Shown: positions 32,811 to 46,900, counted from the stretch's first letter. The stretch is 64,000 bases of DNA from Chrysaora quinquecirrha (GCA_014526335.1 JACTAT010000051.1:230125-294124); one strand, 5' to 3'. Program-made: numbers and translations. Notes: generated from the letters alone by a model not told the origin.

Positions 32811-34468
32811 TCTTATCAAATAATATCTACAACGAGAACAAGTCGAGACACTATAAAATTCCGTAAAAACATCCACTGATACATAAAATTCCTTTAAAAC
32901 ATGCCGTATACCGAGAGCGAAACAAAACGTGTCTTTCCTCTACAGTATCAGGAAAAGAAGAGAAGTTTTTCCTACTCTTCTTCTTCAATGGCTTTCTTGG
33001 TAATTCTTTCATATATTGGATTTGTCTGCATTATTCTCTGTAGGAGATTTCCAGGGAGCAGATCCACTGTGCCTCTTACAGACAATTTCTGTTAAGATAG
33101 AAATCTCAAAAATTTGTCTTTCTCAATGGATCTCCCACTGGATGGTAATGATATGAAATCTCCATTCAATCTCTCTTAGGCAAAACACCAATAAGAGTGA
33201 CACCATCCAAAAGTTTCTAATGTTGCTGGAAGATGTATTGCCATATGATAATTTAGGAAACATTCCATTTTCCATATATTCCCCCAAACAGGTTCTGATG
33301 CCTCTGCAGTAATGTCTTCAAATTTGCAATGTCAGAAAAAGTAATCTGATAGCTTGCAGGAATTTCAATGATCTGGCATAGGGTCTCGAGGCATTCGTAG
33401 GGTTTTTCCGGAATAAGTCCTTAGCTAAGAGGAAGTACCCTGATCTTTGATGCAAAGGAAAATTTCAAAACTTTACAAGACCAAAATTGAACTTAAGGAA
33501 ATTATGCAAGAGCATCATGATGTGAAAGATAAGAAAGCTGCACTTAGCAGATGTAATTTTAAATTACGCACAGACAAACTACTATGTCAAACTATTGTTG
33601 TTAAGACAGTGCTTGGTGTCAGCACTTCACCAAAGGTTGCTGGGTTGTTTCATTGCAGACACTCTAATATTTTACACCAACTTTGATCATCTCAAATCAC
33701 CAATAGTTTTTAATGTCAAATAACATTTTAACTTTATAATATACAGTTAAATTCTTAATTTATGATTCTTTTATTTCATGCTACAATAACAAATACCACT
33801 ACTAGACAGAATAAGATTGAACTCAAGATACTATGAAAAAAGCACTTGTTGGCGATAAGGGCATCATTTGTAATACATTGTTTTCAAATAAAATAACATA
33901 TAGGCAAAAATTGACAACATACATACTGTCTGTCAGGCTTAAAACAATGCACAGTGCAATATTTAAGTTATAGTAAATGCTTTCAACTTTTTATCAACAA
34001 TAGTTCTTATTTGTTAGAACAAAATGTTTTTAAAGTTTGCAGCAATTTCAATTTTGTAGCAGTTTTATCTGAAAGGGATTGGATGGGTCGGATAATGATG
34101 TTTTACATGTATTGACTTTTTTCAACATTGACCGTCTGTTGTTGCACCTAACTTCTCAAATTGAGCCATGATCATTGACTTGGTGCAATGTTAAAATTTC
34201 ATCTAACTTGGTACTATTCTTTCTTTGATTTGAGCAATATGTCAATCCAAAGAATTTTGTGGCTTGTGTGTAAAAGAGAATTGTCTCTTGAGGACAAATT
34301 TTGTGCAAACTAAACTATCAGACAATAAATTAGAGTCATTTCAGAGAACTGTAGGGAAAAAATCAATTGCAATCTATTTGATTTCCCACAAAGGTCTCTC
34401 AAATTCAAATTCATTATCATTCAGTAGCATCTTACAAGTTACATTTATTTTATAAAGTAATTTCAAGT
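32811..34468. other. No recognised gene (unit 2 counterpart of 21661-23320)
   Basis: Nearly identical to unit 1 with scattered substitutions and one extra T near 34030. No family recognised. Confidence 0.4.
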
Positions 34469-34473
34469 ATATA

Positions 34474-34540
<67 letters not shown>

Positions 34541-34548
34541 ATATAATA
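34469..34548. repeat. (TA)n microsatellite, unit 2, interrupted
   Basis: About 80 bp with TATTATA and AATATAATA interruptions; the homologue in unit 1 is longer and pure. Confidence 0.9.
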
Positions 34549-34562
34549 GTGAAATAAATGAA

Positions 34563-35564
34563 ATGAATTCCAGTATAAAATTTACAATGGAAATAGGAAA
34601 AACTGATGCTGAGCAGACAGAATTCATTAACTTTTTAGATATTAAAGTAATTTTAAAGGAGAACAGATTTGTCAGCACAGATATTTACTACAAAGAAACG
34701 AACCCTCACAAATATTTGGATTTTAACAGTGCACATCCTTCTCATATAAAGCAAACAATACCATTTAACCTTGCAAAAAGAATCATTATTTTCGTCTCTG
34801 ATTCAGATCTTGTGGAAACTCGTCTTAACGAACTAGAAAACTGGCTAATAGAATGCAACTATCCGAAATCAGTTATAAAACAAGCTTTTCATAGAGCTAA
34901 ACTACAAGGTCCTGCACCTGAGAAACAAAATAAAAATATACTACCTCTCGTAACAACATTTTATCCGAATTGTAATTTTAACAGCATCATGCAAACTATC
35001 CGAGGATTATTTGAGAATTTTTCATCAAAAGATACTAAACGGAAATTTCAGAATACGCAACTGATTTTATCCCTTAAACAACCACCAAGTATATCTTCAA
35101 TGATAACAAGAGCAAAATTCGTTACTCAGATGGAAGTAAATCAATCAACAACACCTGGCATCACACTTTGCACTAATTCTCGATGTAACCTCTGCATATT
35201 TTATTTACAACCGGTGAACTCATTTAAAACAGCAAAGAACACAATCTGGGATATAAAATCTCATATCAACTGCAACAGCAAAAATGTCATATATTTTTTG
35301 TCCTGTAACTCGTGCGATGGAAATATTAATTATATTGCTCAAACTACAAACTTTAGATTAAGGATGAACTGCCACATTTCTGAGTCTCGTTCTGGTGTTT
35401 TGTCATGTGTTTTCCCTAGACATGTACATCAATGTGGAAAGGATAACAATAACTTAAAAGAACCTTTTTTTAAAATTTATGCAGTTATGTCTTTAAGTTC
35501 TAAAACCTTGTTGACTTATTACGAAGAAAAGCTATTTAGAAGCGGACACGCAATTCTTAATTAA
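34563..35564 (+). CDS. Penelope-like element, RT C-terminus and GIY-YIG endonuclease, unit 2
   Basis: 333 codons, same layout as unit 1. The key GIY-YIG residue is altered: NYIGQT in unit 1 is NYIAQT here (codon 35337-35339). In the cysteine cluster CKLCKF became CNLCIF. These changes predict loss of endonuclease function although the frame is open. Confidence 0.85.
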   Translation: MNSSIKFTMEIGKTDAEQTEFINFLDIKVILKENRFVSTDIYYKETNPHKYLDFNSAHPSHIKQTIPFNLAKRIIIFVSDSDLVETRLNELENWLIECNYPKSVIKQAFHRAKLQGPAPEKQNKNILPLVTTFYPNCNFNSIMQTIRGLFENFSSKDTKRKFQNTQLILSLKQPPSISSMITRAKFVTQMEVNQSTTPGITLCTNSRCNLCIFYLQPVNSFKTAKNTIWDIKSHINCNSKNVIYFLSCNSCDGNINYIAQTTNFRLRMNCHISESRSGVLSCVFPRHVHQCGKDNNNLKEPFFKIYAVMSLSSKTLLTYYEEKLFRSGHAILN

Positions 35565-35717
35565 GTGGTTAAACTTGGGCGTTAATTGGGTCATTATTGT
35601 ATTTATTACATAATCATTTGATTATATAACTATTTTCATTACATAACTGTACTTGCTGCTATTTATAAATTAACATTATCGCTGTTTGTATAAACATGAA
35701 AAATTTTGTAAGTTAGT

Positions 35718-35758
35718 CACACTCTGATGAAAGCATAAGCTAGAAAGGCCTCAGTGTG
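35718..35758 (+). ncRNA. Hammerhead-ribozyme motif, unit 2
   Basis: Identical to 24620-24660 in every core and stem position: CACACT, CTGATGA, GAAA, GGCC, TC, AGTGTG. Confidence 0.75.
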
Positions 35759-35843
35759 CTGAATTAAATCATGTTTTTTGTCTGCTTTCTCTTTTTAGCA
35801 TCCGACTTAAATAGTATCTAATTTATCGTTATTTACCGTACCA

Positions 35844-35881
35844 AATATATATATATTATATATATATATATATATATAAAC

Positions 35882-35936
<55 letters not shown>
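35844..35936. repeat. (TA)n microsatellite, unit 2
   Basis: About 93 bp, broken by TATTATA and by AAACATG; much shorter than the unit 1 array at 24747-25068. Confidence 0.9.
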
Positions 35937-35937
<1 letters not shown>

Positions 35938-36429
35938 CATAAAATACATTACAAAAAGAATTACATTAATAATCAAGCTACATAGGACACCGAGAAAGAA
36001 CCGAAACAGTTTTCTAGCCCAGCGCCCCATTTATAAGGATACGTGTGGTAGATAGTTAATAACTTAAGCAAAACTTAATAAAATGAGAGACTATTCCAAT
36101 ATTAACTACTACAACTACAGCTCATATCTACATTAGTAGCAACATTAAAAAGAAGAACCTTCTTTTTAATTACAAGCTTGAACAGAAAATCAAAGAATGT
36201 GGATCTCTTATGAAAATGAAACTTAGAATACCCTTGCAGTTACCAGTGCACAGTTTCTTTTGCTTCCTGTAAGCACAACACAAGATATGAGTTATGGATA
36301 GGGGTGTTTTATAACAAAGTGATAATGTGTTTTGACCTTGTGACATACATCATATGTCTGTAGCAGAAATCATGTACCTGGAGTAGTTCACAAAATGTGT
36401 GTACAAGGATCACTAATCTCGACACAGCG

Positions 36430-37565
36430 AATCACCAAAAATGGCCCACTTATTGCAGATAAGAGGGGAACACATCCACAGTTTTTGTGATGTGAATAGA
36501 AAATACCACCCTGGGTGGACGAATATGGGATATTGAAATTTTCAAGTGTACTTTAAAATGCAAAATACAGAACAGTCTTAAGAGAGAAGACCATTGATGT
36601 AGGCCCTTCACTTGAGAGACCCAGAAGGTTAAATCGAAATCTAGGATGGTGGGAGAATGTCTGGAGCAGTTAAAACGAGAGGAAATTCAAGAAAAATTCT
36701 AGACTAACCAGGGGAACATTTCTCTACATTTTGGATGCAATTAGCAATGATCTACGAAAGGACATGGTAGAGGACATGTGCATATCACCAGAATTTAGGC
36801 TTGAGGTGTGCTTGTATAGATTGGCATTTATCTGCACACTATAGCAGAGTTAACTGGACTAGGAACAATAACTGTATGGCAAATCATCATAGAAGTTTCA
36901 AAATCTATTGTAAATAAACTCTGGCATTCTGCTATAATGAAGCTATTCCCTACAAATATTGAAGAATACAAGGAATGCATGGTTGATTTTGAAGCAATGT
37001 GGCAGTTTCCTTGCTGTTTTGGGGCAATAGATGGTTGCCATATTCCAAAGATGGAGAGATAACATCAATGTATGGACAGACCTTGACACACCCTTCCTGA
37101 ACACTCTTGTCAAAGATCGAGAACTATGGAAACAGCTATCCCATGTTAGTGCGCATTCTGCCGCAGGCAGAGATAGCAATTAATGATGATATTCCCATCA
37201 AATGTCCCAAGGGAAAAATGGAAAGTGCCAAAGAATACCACAATTTAAAATTTTTTTTGATTCTGTCGTCTTGATGGCAATAGTAGATGCAAAGTACAGG
37301 TTTATATGGACCAGCAGTGGCTATCCTGGCAATAGTCATGATGCAATTATATTTGAATCCACACATTTGTACAAACAAATTACTGAAGAAAACCTGATTC
37401 CATAAATTTCAAAGAAGCAAGGCAACTGTAAGAACACCCCTGTTATTATAGGTGATTCTGCATCAGCTATCAGCTCCTGCAATGAGAAAAGTTTTAAGCC
37501 TACAGCTGTTTCTTCTGGATGGAAAAAGGAAAGCACTGCCTTATGTATACATGGGGCATAGAAAA
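36430..37565 (+). pseudogene. PIF/Harbinger-type transposase remnant, unit 2
   Basis: Same fragments as unit 1, with the catalytic segment reading GAIDGCHIP (Asp codon GAT at 37030-37032). The DDE context GYPGNSHDAIIF is near 37320-37355 and IIGDSA near 37450. Stops remain, so it is inactive; relative to unit 1 it keeps the ancestral Asp. Confidence 0.7.
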
Positions 37566-38159
37566 AACACCTTTATCTAAAAAATATACACTTCCTTTTA
37601 TAAGGATTGGTTCAAGTAAAAAATGTGCAATGGTAGTGTTAGCCGATTTGCTATCATATTTCTATCTGTTTATACGGAATTTATCGCAGTCTGATTTTGA
37701 TGGGCGTAAGCAGCCCAAATGGGACATGAGTATTTCAGTCCAGGGTAAAATGGAAAAATAAAAACACTCAAATTGAATTCGTTACCAAAGTGGCCTTCTC
37801 AGGTAAAACAAATAGTTATCATATTATTATCTGTTTCGGCTATACAAAATTTATTGCAGTACAGGCCTACAGACTACCCATCTTAAAATTTTGATTTGAT
37901 GGGCCTAAAAGCAGCCCATAATCAATAATGCCAATGGCAGAATGGGGCATGAGAAAAATAAAAAACATTCAAATTGAATTCGTAACCAAAGTGGCCTTCT
38001 GAGGTGAAACAAATAAAGCAAATATTATCTACATTCTCAACTTACATTTAACACCAGAAAAAGCTTCTTGTCGATCACAACTTCATTATGAGAGGGAAAC
38101 CATGAAAGAAAACATCAAAGTTTGCTAAAATGTCATGCGTTAATTCCTTCGAATCCCTT

Positions 38160-39383
38160 CGCACAGCGGAAAGCTGTTAACACTGTGGCTGCAAGTGAAA
38201 AATATGCGCTGTCAGCAGACGAAACGGAAGCCCAGTTTTGCCGATTGAAGCCCACAAATAGTAAGCTCGCTCCTTCGTCGCACGCAATAATGAATTAGGG
38301 TTCTGAAATCTGGGGATTTGATGATTGGGTCAAAATACGCATTAGGTGTCAAATCTAATACAACAACAGATGCCGCATATGCTGAATTAGGCAGAATTTC
38401 TTTAAAATATAACCGACGTATTAACATAATCAAATTTTTTATTCGTTCATCTAAATTAGATGATGTTCACTATGCTAGTCTAGCTTATCAAAGTCGTAGT
38501 AAAGATGCTGATGAGGGTTTCTCGAATAGGGTTTCAAAAGCTTGTAATCTCAAAACAGTGTATGGCATTCAAGACTCTGGTAATTCAACTACAATTAACA
38601 CAAAGGTTAGGCAAATGTTTGAATCTGAAGTTTTAAACAATCTTAGGACTCAGATCACTGAAGATAAGAAATTGAAATTGTACACATCCCATAAGTCTGT
38701 GTTCAAATTTGAACCTTATCTCGATAGTCTAGTAGATTACAAGATTAGATCCACTGTTGCAAAATTACAACTTAGTTCCCATAATCTTCATATAGAAACA
38801 GGAAGATTTGGAAAGAACAAAACACCAAGGAAAGAGATATTTTGTCCTTACTGTAAAACAAAAGGCCTAAACGTAATTGAAGTTGAAATTCATTTTATAT
38901 CTTCTTGTTCTCTTTATGAAAACGAAGGAAAACAAATGCTAGATCATATATTTCAAAAATTTCCAAACACTGTTTCCCTTAATGATTAAAATATGTTTAC
39001 ATGGCTAATGTCACAAGAGGAAAATGATGTAACTACAAAACTAGGCTATTTCTGTTATAACTCATTTGTAAAAAGAAACAAATTTATACAGAGACCGGAG
39101 TCTTTTTTAGGTATAAATGATGCAGTAAGCAGATAAAGATAATTAAAATATTAAAAATATAATTTTGAAATTCAAAATCATTTATAGCTACATAGATTTA
39201 GATTAGAGTGGATTTAGTAGAAAATATTCTTTTCTATGTAAAACAGTTTTAATAATTATGAGCACTCATATATTGTTAATTAATATCTTCCAATATACTT
39301 TATGTATTAAAATTTGGTATTAAGTTGTAATTGGTTAGGGGCCATCTCAGCCTATACACCATTATTGAAAAAAAAATAAATAT
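38160..39383 (+). pseudogene. LINE-C RT C-terminus and 3' end
   Basis: The 223-codon frame at 38318-38989 matches the region downstream of LINE RT domains: YALGVKSNTTTDAAYAELGRISL, a segment VDYKIRSTVAKLQLSSHNLHIETGR, and a terminal zinc cluster (CPYCKTKG ... HFISSCSLY, a C-x2-C-x(n)-H-x4-C pattern). A 3' UTR follows, ending near GGCCATCTCAGCC and an A-rich stretch at 39366-39383. It is 5'-truncated, lacking the RT core. It differs in family from LINE-A and LINE-B, whose C-terminus ends in the YETRQKQNYR type. Confidence 0.75.
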
Positions 39384-39410
39384 TAAATTTATATGAAGCA
39401 ACAAAAACTA

Positions 39411-39690
39411 TAACTGAACTCCTGACTGTGCAAATTCAGGTCTATAGTGCACTTTCAGGGCAATATCATATTTATACAAAACAACAGAGACTATGACTTA
39501 ACTCCTGACTGTGCAAATTCTGTTATATAGTGCACCTTCAGGGAGATTAAATTTACACAAAATAACAAAAACTATGACTTAACTCCTGACTGTACAAATT
39601 CAGCTCTATAGTGCACTTTCAGGGCAATGTTAAACTTTTACTTAAAGAAAACTAAAACTATGACTAGACTTTGGATTGTGTAAATACTAT
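39411..39690. repeat. Short tandem repeat, period about 82 bp, 3+ units
   Basis: The block ACTCCTGACTG ... TATAGTGCACTTTCAGGG recurs at about 39418, 39501 and 39582, followed by a diverged unit near 39660. Non-coding. Confidence 0.8.
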
Positions 39691-40986
39691 AAGTTGCTAA
39701 ATCAAATCATGAAAACAAAGGTACTTCTGTATAAACCAGGATAAAGTACTATTTACTGACTTATGGCACAGAAATACGGAGTTCAATTGTTTAGCTTTTG
39801 ACTTTTTCCTCGATGGAGGCTATGACAGCTTTTCAAGAATTCTTTGACAACTCCTGATCATGAAGATTTGTTTTGCATCTTGCTTTTTTGCAATTTTAAC
39901 TAATGATTGATTAAATTTAGCAGCACAGTTAAGGTTTTCTCTGAGTTCATTGATCTCCTTAGGGCTCCAAATCTTGTCACTGATTTAGATTTTTACTGCG
40001 GTTTGTGTTTATGCTTTGAGATAAAGATTTATCACTCTTAGATGTAAGTAAACCCATTTGGTCAAGAACTCTTTTTTGCTTTGGTTTGATAAACATTATG
40101 CAAAAATTCTGCAACAAAATTAGCTGCCTGGGAAACATCTACAACATTTGTTGTCACAAATAGCCTTTCTTCTTGTAGCAATAAATTCAAGGATAATTCC
40201 CTTAATCAATCTTTAATGCATTGTTCATTATTCTGATTAACCTCCTTGATTATATTCGAAGACTGTTTATGCAAAATTTGCATGAAGCTTAACAAATTCC
40301 TGTTTGTTGGAAAATTCTTCATTTCAGACATCTCTAACAAAACTACCTATTATTTTTAAAATTTCTGCCTTACTTACTCTTAAGACAATCATCCACATAC
40401 TGATTTTGTCTTATTGCAATAATTTCAGGAGCTTTTTTTATATTTCCTTGACTTTTTTAAAACCCAGCCTGAATGCCATAATATTGCATCATCACCTAAT
40501 TCACCAGGTGCTGAAAAAGAGCCTGAAACTAACTTCTTTGGAACTATACATCTTTTGGAAAAAGCATTGAAAATTCCCCAGATATGCTGTAGAACATGTT
40601 GAAAAATGATCTGCACATTTGACAATGGCACAACACATACTGAAGCCAATTCATGGATAAAGACATCATCTTGAAATTGGATTCTTGCATCAAGAAACGA
40701 TTTCTCAACAGAAACCAAAGATTCTTCAATGATTTCATTCTTTGTCTCTAAGGGTTAACATGACAACTTGTTGAATCAGTTTCATAAATCTTTTAAATAA
40801 AACATTCTCATTGTGAAATGCTTTTGCTAAGGACTTTGCAGTGTCTACCTCATTTTGTACAAAGTGCATATTATCTTGCCTTCATCTGTCCAAAACCTCT
40901 ATTATTCCACATTCTATATGATCTTTTCTCTTTAATATTATGTTATCCAATTCCATTACTATTAGTTTCTTAACTTTCTCCAGTAA
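39691..40986 (-). other. Unrecognised region with a minus-strand ORF fragment
   Basis: A 97-codon minus frame at 40425-40718 (FQDDVFIHELASVCVVPLSN, APGELGDDAILWHSGW) has the look of real coding sequence, but I do not recognise the family and the frame is closed on both sides. The rest is AT-rich with stops in all frames. Confidence 0.35.
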
Positions 40987-43900
40987 CTGTTACAAGTTAT
41001 TCCTTTTATTGTTACCAGGGTAACAAAAGTGATTCTCTATAGTTAGTAGTTGTAACTTAAATAATCATATCTTCAAATTTCAAGAACTGGCTAAATGTAA
41101 AAACAAAATATAATTCAACAGATTTCCAATGCAGCAAGTTACTTATTCAAATATTTTCCGATTATTTTAACTGCTTTTTAATACTCTTTGTTAGAAACTT
41201 TTGTTACACTACTTACTGTCTTTCATTTCTAACAAGAAAAGTCTTATAAATGTATCAAATCTAAACAACAACAAACCATTCACCAACATTACTATCTGCA
41301 GACCTCTGTTGCTTAGAGAGTATCTCAGATGCAACAATGTCTGGCATTGCTTAAATGTTATAGGCAGATCGGCGCACTAAATTTGCTGATTGATAGGATA
41401 GGACACCATTGACATTGTATCCATATGAATATGGGATTGCCACTAAAAAACTGTCTTTGCAGGCTGAAAAATTATTCCACAATATCTTGGTTAAGGCGTT
41501 TTAAAATCACTTAAACATCTCCATAACTGGACTTGAAGGTTTCAGAACAGATATAACCAATAAGCTCTTTAGACAGGACACAGACAACTAGAGGAAAATG
41601 CACACAAACAGTTAGTGAGTGTTGCAGCAATTCTTTTCCTCTTTTTCTAGCTGAAAGGGAATTGACATCATCAATGAAAAAATAGAATCTCATGAAATAT
41701 GGCCCGTTTTCGAAATTGTTATTAAGTTTTTACCAGAATAGTGAAAAATTTTTCTCCATCAACTTACTTTTAAATCAAACACGGTTTCCCAGCTTATGAA
41801 ATTTACTGCTATTTCTTCAATCAATATTGACATCCCGTACAACGTGGTGTGAGTAACGTGGAGGATGTGCAGTATAGTGGAGGGTGCCAATACAACGTGG
41901 AGGGATACCATCATGTAAGTGGGGGGTGCCAATACAAGGTGGAGGGTTATCATCATGTAAGTGGAGGATGGGGATTATCGTGGAGGGTTATCATCATTTA
42001 AGTGGAGGGATATCATTTTTAACGTGGAGGGATACCATCATGTAAGTGGAAAATGCGGAGTATCCTGGGCGGTTATCATCATGTAAGTGGAGGGATATCA
42101 TATTTAACGTGGAGATATAACATCATGTAAGTGGAGGGTGCCAATACAACGTGGAGGGCTATCATCATGTAAGTGGAGGATGCGGAGTACCGTGGAGGGT
42201 TACCATCATGTAAGTAGAGGGTTGCGACGAATACTGAAATGTTGCATGGAAATTGCATGGAAGTTAGAGAGGATATGGCCTATTCTAATAGTCACGAAAA
42301 CTCTGCTTATACTGTATTCGAAGAAATGGCCGATGTGATAAATCGTATTTACTTATTAGAATACTGTAGATACGCCAAAATGTAAAATGCAGACCTTCAG
42401 TACGATTGACTTTGCTAACTGATGCTCGGAAATTTTGCATTGATGCAACAATGAAAAAGGCCAGGCAATGCAACTACATAAATATGATTGTTCTTCCGTA
42501 AAACAACCCGAGTCAATTGTTTTAATTGAAATACACAACACGAGAACCTGATTTGAAAAGAGTTTTATCATTGCATCGATGGCAAGGGCAAGGGTTCAAG
42601 TGAGATGCAAAGTTTTGAGCTTTCTCTTGCGTTGCTTTTGTAAACAAAGCTAAACCACATTTCCGCCATCACGTAAATAGGATTTTTTGCAGCATGATCA
42701 CAGAATTAATTTAAGCGCTCTATTTACAACATAACAAACAAATCACCCGAAAGGAAAACAAAGTGAGTAATAAATATTAAAAACTTTTAACCAAAGGTTT
42801 ATCATACCAAAAAATAAATGTTTCTACAACACAACTGACAAAACCGAAAAATGATAAATGATAATGATATACTATTGATAATGATATACTATTTATTTGC
42901 AAAAAATTTATATCTGTAATAGTACGGCCTTTATTTTATCGTAATGACCAATCGGTGTCCCAGACAAGGCACTTAAATGATCACATCTGTAGCTCTAGAA
43001 ACACACGTATTTTCTTTAAAGAAACTCTTTAGAAGCAATCCGGACTGCCGAATGGCGAAAAATTGATCCTCCTTTTCAGGAAAAGTTTACGACGAAACTT
43101 TTCTTAGTCTGCGAAACATTTTCTTGACATAAAACAGATTAGAATGCTTCAAGCATTCAAATACGATCGATAAATGAGTTTATGATATCATGCTGATAAA
43201 ATGAATTTGTTACAAGGAGAGATATCTAAAAAACTCGAAAGAAACTTTTAGTATTCAAAAACCAGAAAATTAAAAGAAACTTTCAGAGGGCATAGTTACT
43301 TATATAAAAATAGTGTAATACCATTTCAATAGCGTACAGTTTCGTTTATGTATTTCCTTTAATTGACGTACAGTACCCCCCCCCCCCCGTGTTCTAATAT
43401 TTCACTTTTCTTGGCTTCAAGTCGTTTTAAACCACGATTTTCACAGGTAGTACATGTATCACTAACTTAAATTTCATGGGAAATCAACTAATGTTCAATC
43501 AGAAACTAGTACCAGGCTATTACCCGTAGACTTCTATACCCGTTTCTGCTTTATTGGCGTTTACGCTGACCATGTCACCCCATTGTCGATAAAAACTGTA
43601 GGTCATAGCCTACAACTCAATATCTTCTTCAAGATTAAGCAGTTTTTCCAGCAATATTTTTTATTCATCGCAGCGGTGGTAAGCTTGTACTGGCTGTGCC
43701 TTTCTTGGTGGCTCACCGAATTGGCAAAGAGTACCTTCTTTCCTTTTGCCCTTTGTTCTTTTCCTTTGAGTTGTATCAAAGAATTTATCCCTTTGAAATG
43801 AAATGGAAATAAGAATACGGTTACCAAGAAATGTAAAGCCTCAAAGCTACCCGCTTGAGTTTTTCTTCTTCCTAGGTTTTCCAAACTCAGTTTTTTGTTG

Positions 43901-46900
43901 TTAGTATTTATTTTGTCATCTAGAATAACATTGATGTTTTTATGAGTTTGAACATGAGTGAAGCTGGAGATATCCTCAAGTAAACTCAAAGGGCTTTGAT
44001 TTACGTAATCCAGCAGATGTTAAATCTGGGTTAATCAATGAAATCTCACAGAAATGTAATAATAAACCCATCGAATACTGCTTACCTGAATTCAACTGAT
44101 GTTATGGCGACAGGCCTGTCGAATTTTTCTGTTGAACCTACCATTTCCCTTGTTTCTTCGTTTTCATTTAGTCTGTAAATGGTACTTTTTGTAGTCTTGC
44201 AGTCAAATGCTCTGCAAAATGTGACATAACGCGAAAGCTAACAACATGAATTCCTAGTTTCCGCGATCTCAGTTTAGTGTCGGTTAAATAACTGGAGCTC
44301 ATGCAAGAACGTTAACCTTCCGGGTCTGTGTACTGGATGTCTGTTAAACCCATGTCTGGTTAGCACAATAAATGGGATTTGTAATTCAAAATCATTCTTA
44401 ATAATTGGTATTCATGTTTAAGGCAACATAATAATGATAATTGCAGTATAAAAATTGAAAACAAACGACTTTTTACCTGTCTGGATTAAGTCTTATATCA
44501 AGAATGGTGCATGCAGTTCCCATGCACCTGGGTACATCTTGGGTTCTTAGGTAACCAGTTCCACTGCTGTCTAATTAAATCAAAGAGCTGAAAAAATTTT
44601 CTGACATCAGACTGGAAACAGATCTCGTGTTGTACGAATGTCTGGTCAAAGCATATAATTGATTTTTAGAATCTATGCTCGACAGCAGCCCTTCATATAG
44701 TTTCCTTGGGAAACCTGTTGGTTGAGAATACAGCATTGTTAAATACTTATTTCTTCAGAAATAAAAAAATTGCCTTGACATTTCACAAACTGATTGTGTT
44801 GTGTAACCTTGTAGATAGATTTAGCAACAAGCAATATTCAAGGTATTAGTGCACTATTCTTGCGCAGAAATTCTGAGTTCCAGACACGTTGTGCAAAAGT
44901 TATTCAAAACAGAATACAAACTTTTAAAGGTCAATTGAAATACGAACCTTTGATATAGGATGACATCGGGGGAAATGCACCAAAATCCACACCAGAAAGA
45001 AGAAAAGCCAGAAGCTGATTTCTTAGATAAACTCTAATGACTGCTGAAATAAGAGGCTCATCCTCAGCTAGCCCACCAGTCACGCATAAGCTTGCAAAAT
45101 TGAGCTTCTTTTCAAAACCTGCTTTTCTCATGGATTCTTCAACATCGGCTGGAAACGTCGTTACAGCGAAGGACACATCCTGTTTATCGGGTAAGTCTCT
45201 AACCATTGCAGGCTTCAGTTTGTTTGCTGGGTCTTTAGAGGCAGCTAGCCAAGCAGCTTGTTTCAAATCTTGCGCTCCAGTTGTGCACACTACTCTTCTC
45301 ATGTTTGTAATCAGATGGGTAGAATCCCATACTTTATGCTCGAGCCTATTTCTTTGTTGATTATATTCTGGTATGCAAAACCATGTGCTAGGACATTCAG
45401 GTATTCCATGATCAATTCGACTTGTGCTTTTCCATTTTGCAACTTCATCAGACCAGATGATCTTTACGTAGCTTACGTTCAGGGCTGCTTTATAATACTT
45501 ATTGGACTCTACAATTGATCTAGCAAGTTGTAACAAAGATTTTGGTTTATAGCAAAAGCCCTTCGGCCCATTGCCTTTGTTCTTATTACAACCTTGCACC
45601 GTTGCTTTCTTTGGCTTCTGTGACTTTGTCTTATTCCTGCGTATTTCTGTTTGTTTGTTGTCAGATATAACTTTATATAACTCAACGTAAGGTTTGTTTG
45701 GAAGATTCAAACCCTGTAATACACATTTCTCAGTGGATACACAACGCTCTTTCTCTTCTGCAAAAATATCACTAGATAGGCAATCCTTTGGCTTCTGCAT
45801 CACGTCACGAATGATATCTTTCTTTGCAATCTTTTTTGTTTTCTCAAAAGTTTTGTGCTGGAGCTCTATCAATGTTAATGGATTTCCATCTTTATCTTCT
45901 GTGATCAGGGAATAGAACTCGCCATCGAATGATGTTGCCAATATATCAATCCCACAGCAAGCATTCATAACTTTGTCGTATACATTTCTTTTTTTGTCTT
46001 TGCTGAAGGTTTTCCTTTTAGACCATAGAAAACGGGATAACAGCAAGGTTTCTCTGGATCATACATTCTTGTAGATGTGGCAAGAAGACAAACGAACAAT
46101 TCTTGAGCCTTAAGTCTCAATAGACCATACCCTGTTTCTATCAGATCTCTTACTTTCAGCCAATTCATGGGATCGGATCGGACGGACAAACAGGTTGGAA
46201 AATTATATGCTGTATAAACAGGGACAAAATTGAACAGTTTTTCTGAATCCTCGACATTTTGTACGGAAGGTACCTCAACAAGAACTTCGACACAAGATCG
46301 CAAAAAGGCAGTTATTTTTTCTGGAAGAATTTCCTTTGCGAAAAGTGTTCTTGTCGTGGGATATTTTCCGCACTTCATCATTTGAAGTAAATTCTTTATT
46401 TCAATTCTCGCTGTAAGCCATAATTCATCACAGAACTTCACCCTGCTTACCACAGTGCTTTTCGGAGAATAGCACGCAAATATCAATTCAGGGACTTGCG
46501 GCTCCGCTTCCATCTCTACAATAAGCTGTCAAGCATAATATTTTGGTATTTCATAATACACCGGCAGCTTGTATGTATTGGGGCTGGTGGGAATGGGCAT
46601 TTTATTTCTACCTTTGCGACAGCCTTTCCAACATACCCCGTTGTCGTGTTGACGGAGCAGATGACGCCATCAGCACATACTTCAACTAGATTTTCATTCA
46701 TTTGTTCGCATTTGATGAAGGATGCACCAGCTTCAACGAATATTTTGTCTGGATAGTACAGTGGGATCACATAACTCACTACAGTCGCAACTGCATGCTG
46801 CTCATCCTGGATCCCCACTCTAGATATTGTTGCATTGAAGATTTGTTTCTGTCGTTGGATAATAGGACAGTATCATCATCTGATTGACCATCAACGTTCA

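Larger units (their letters stand above)
27613..38492. repeat. Tandem duplication B, unit 2
   Basis: Second unit of the duplication. It keeps the native LTR-LINE junction with AGAT at 29900-29903, so it preserves the older arrangement. Its left end starts at the same CAT as the right border of insert E1. Confidence 0.93.

Noticed and set aside
42285..42571. Minus-strand frames of 62-71 codons inside E2
   Set aside because: No family, no splice context, and they overlap each other in different frames; identical copies in unit 2 reflect duplication only.
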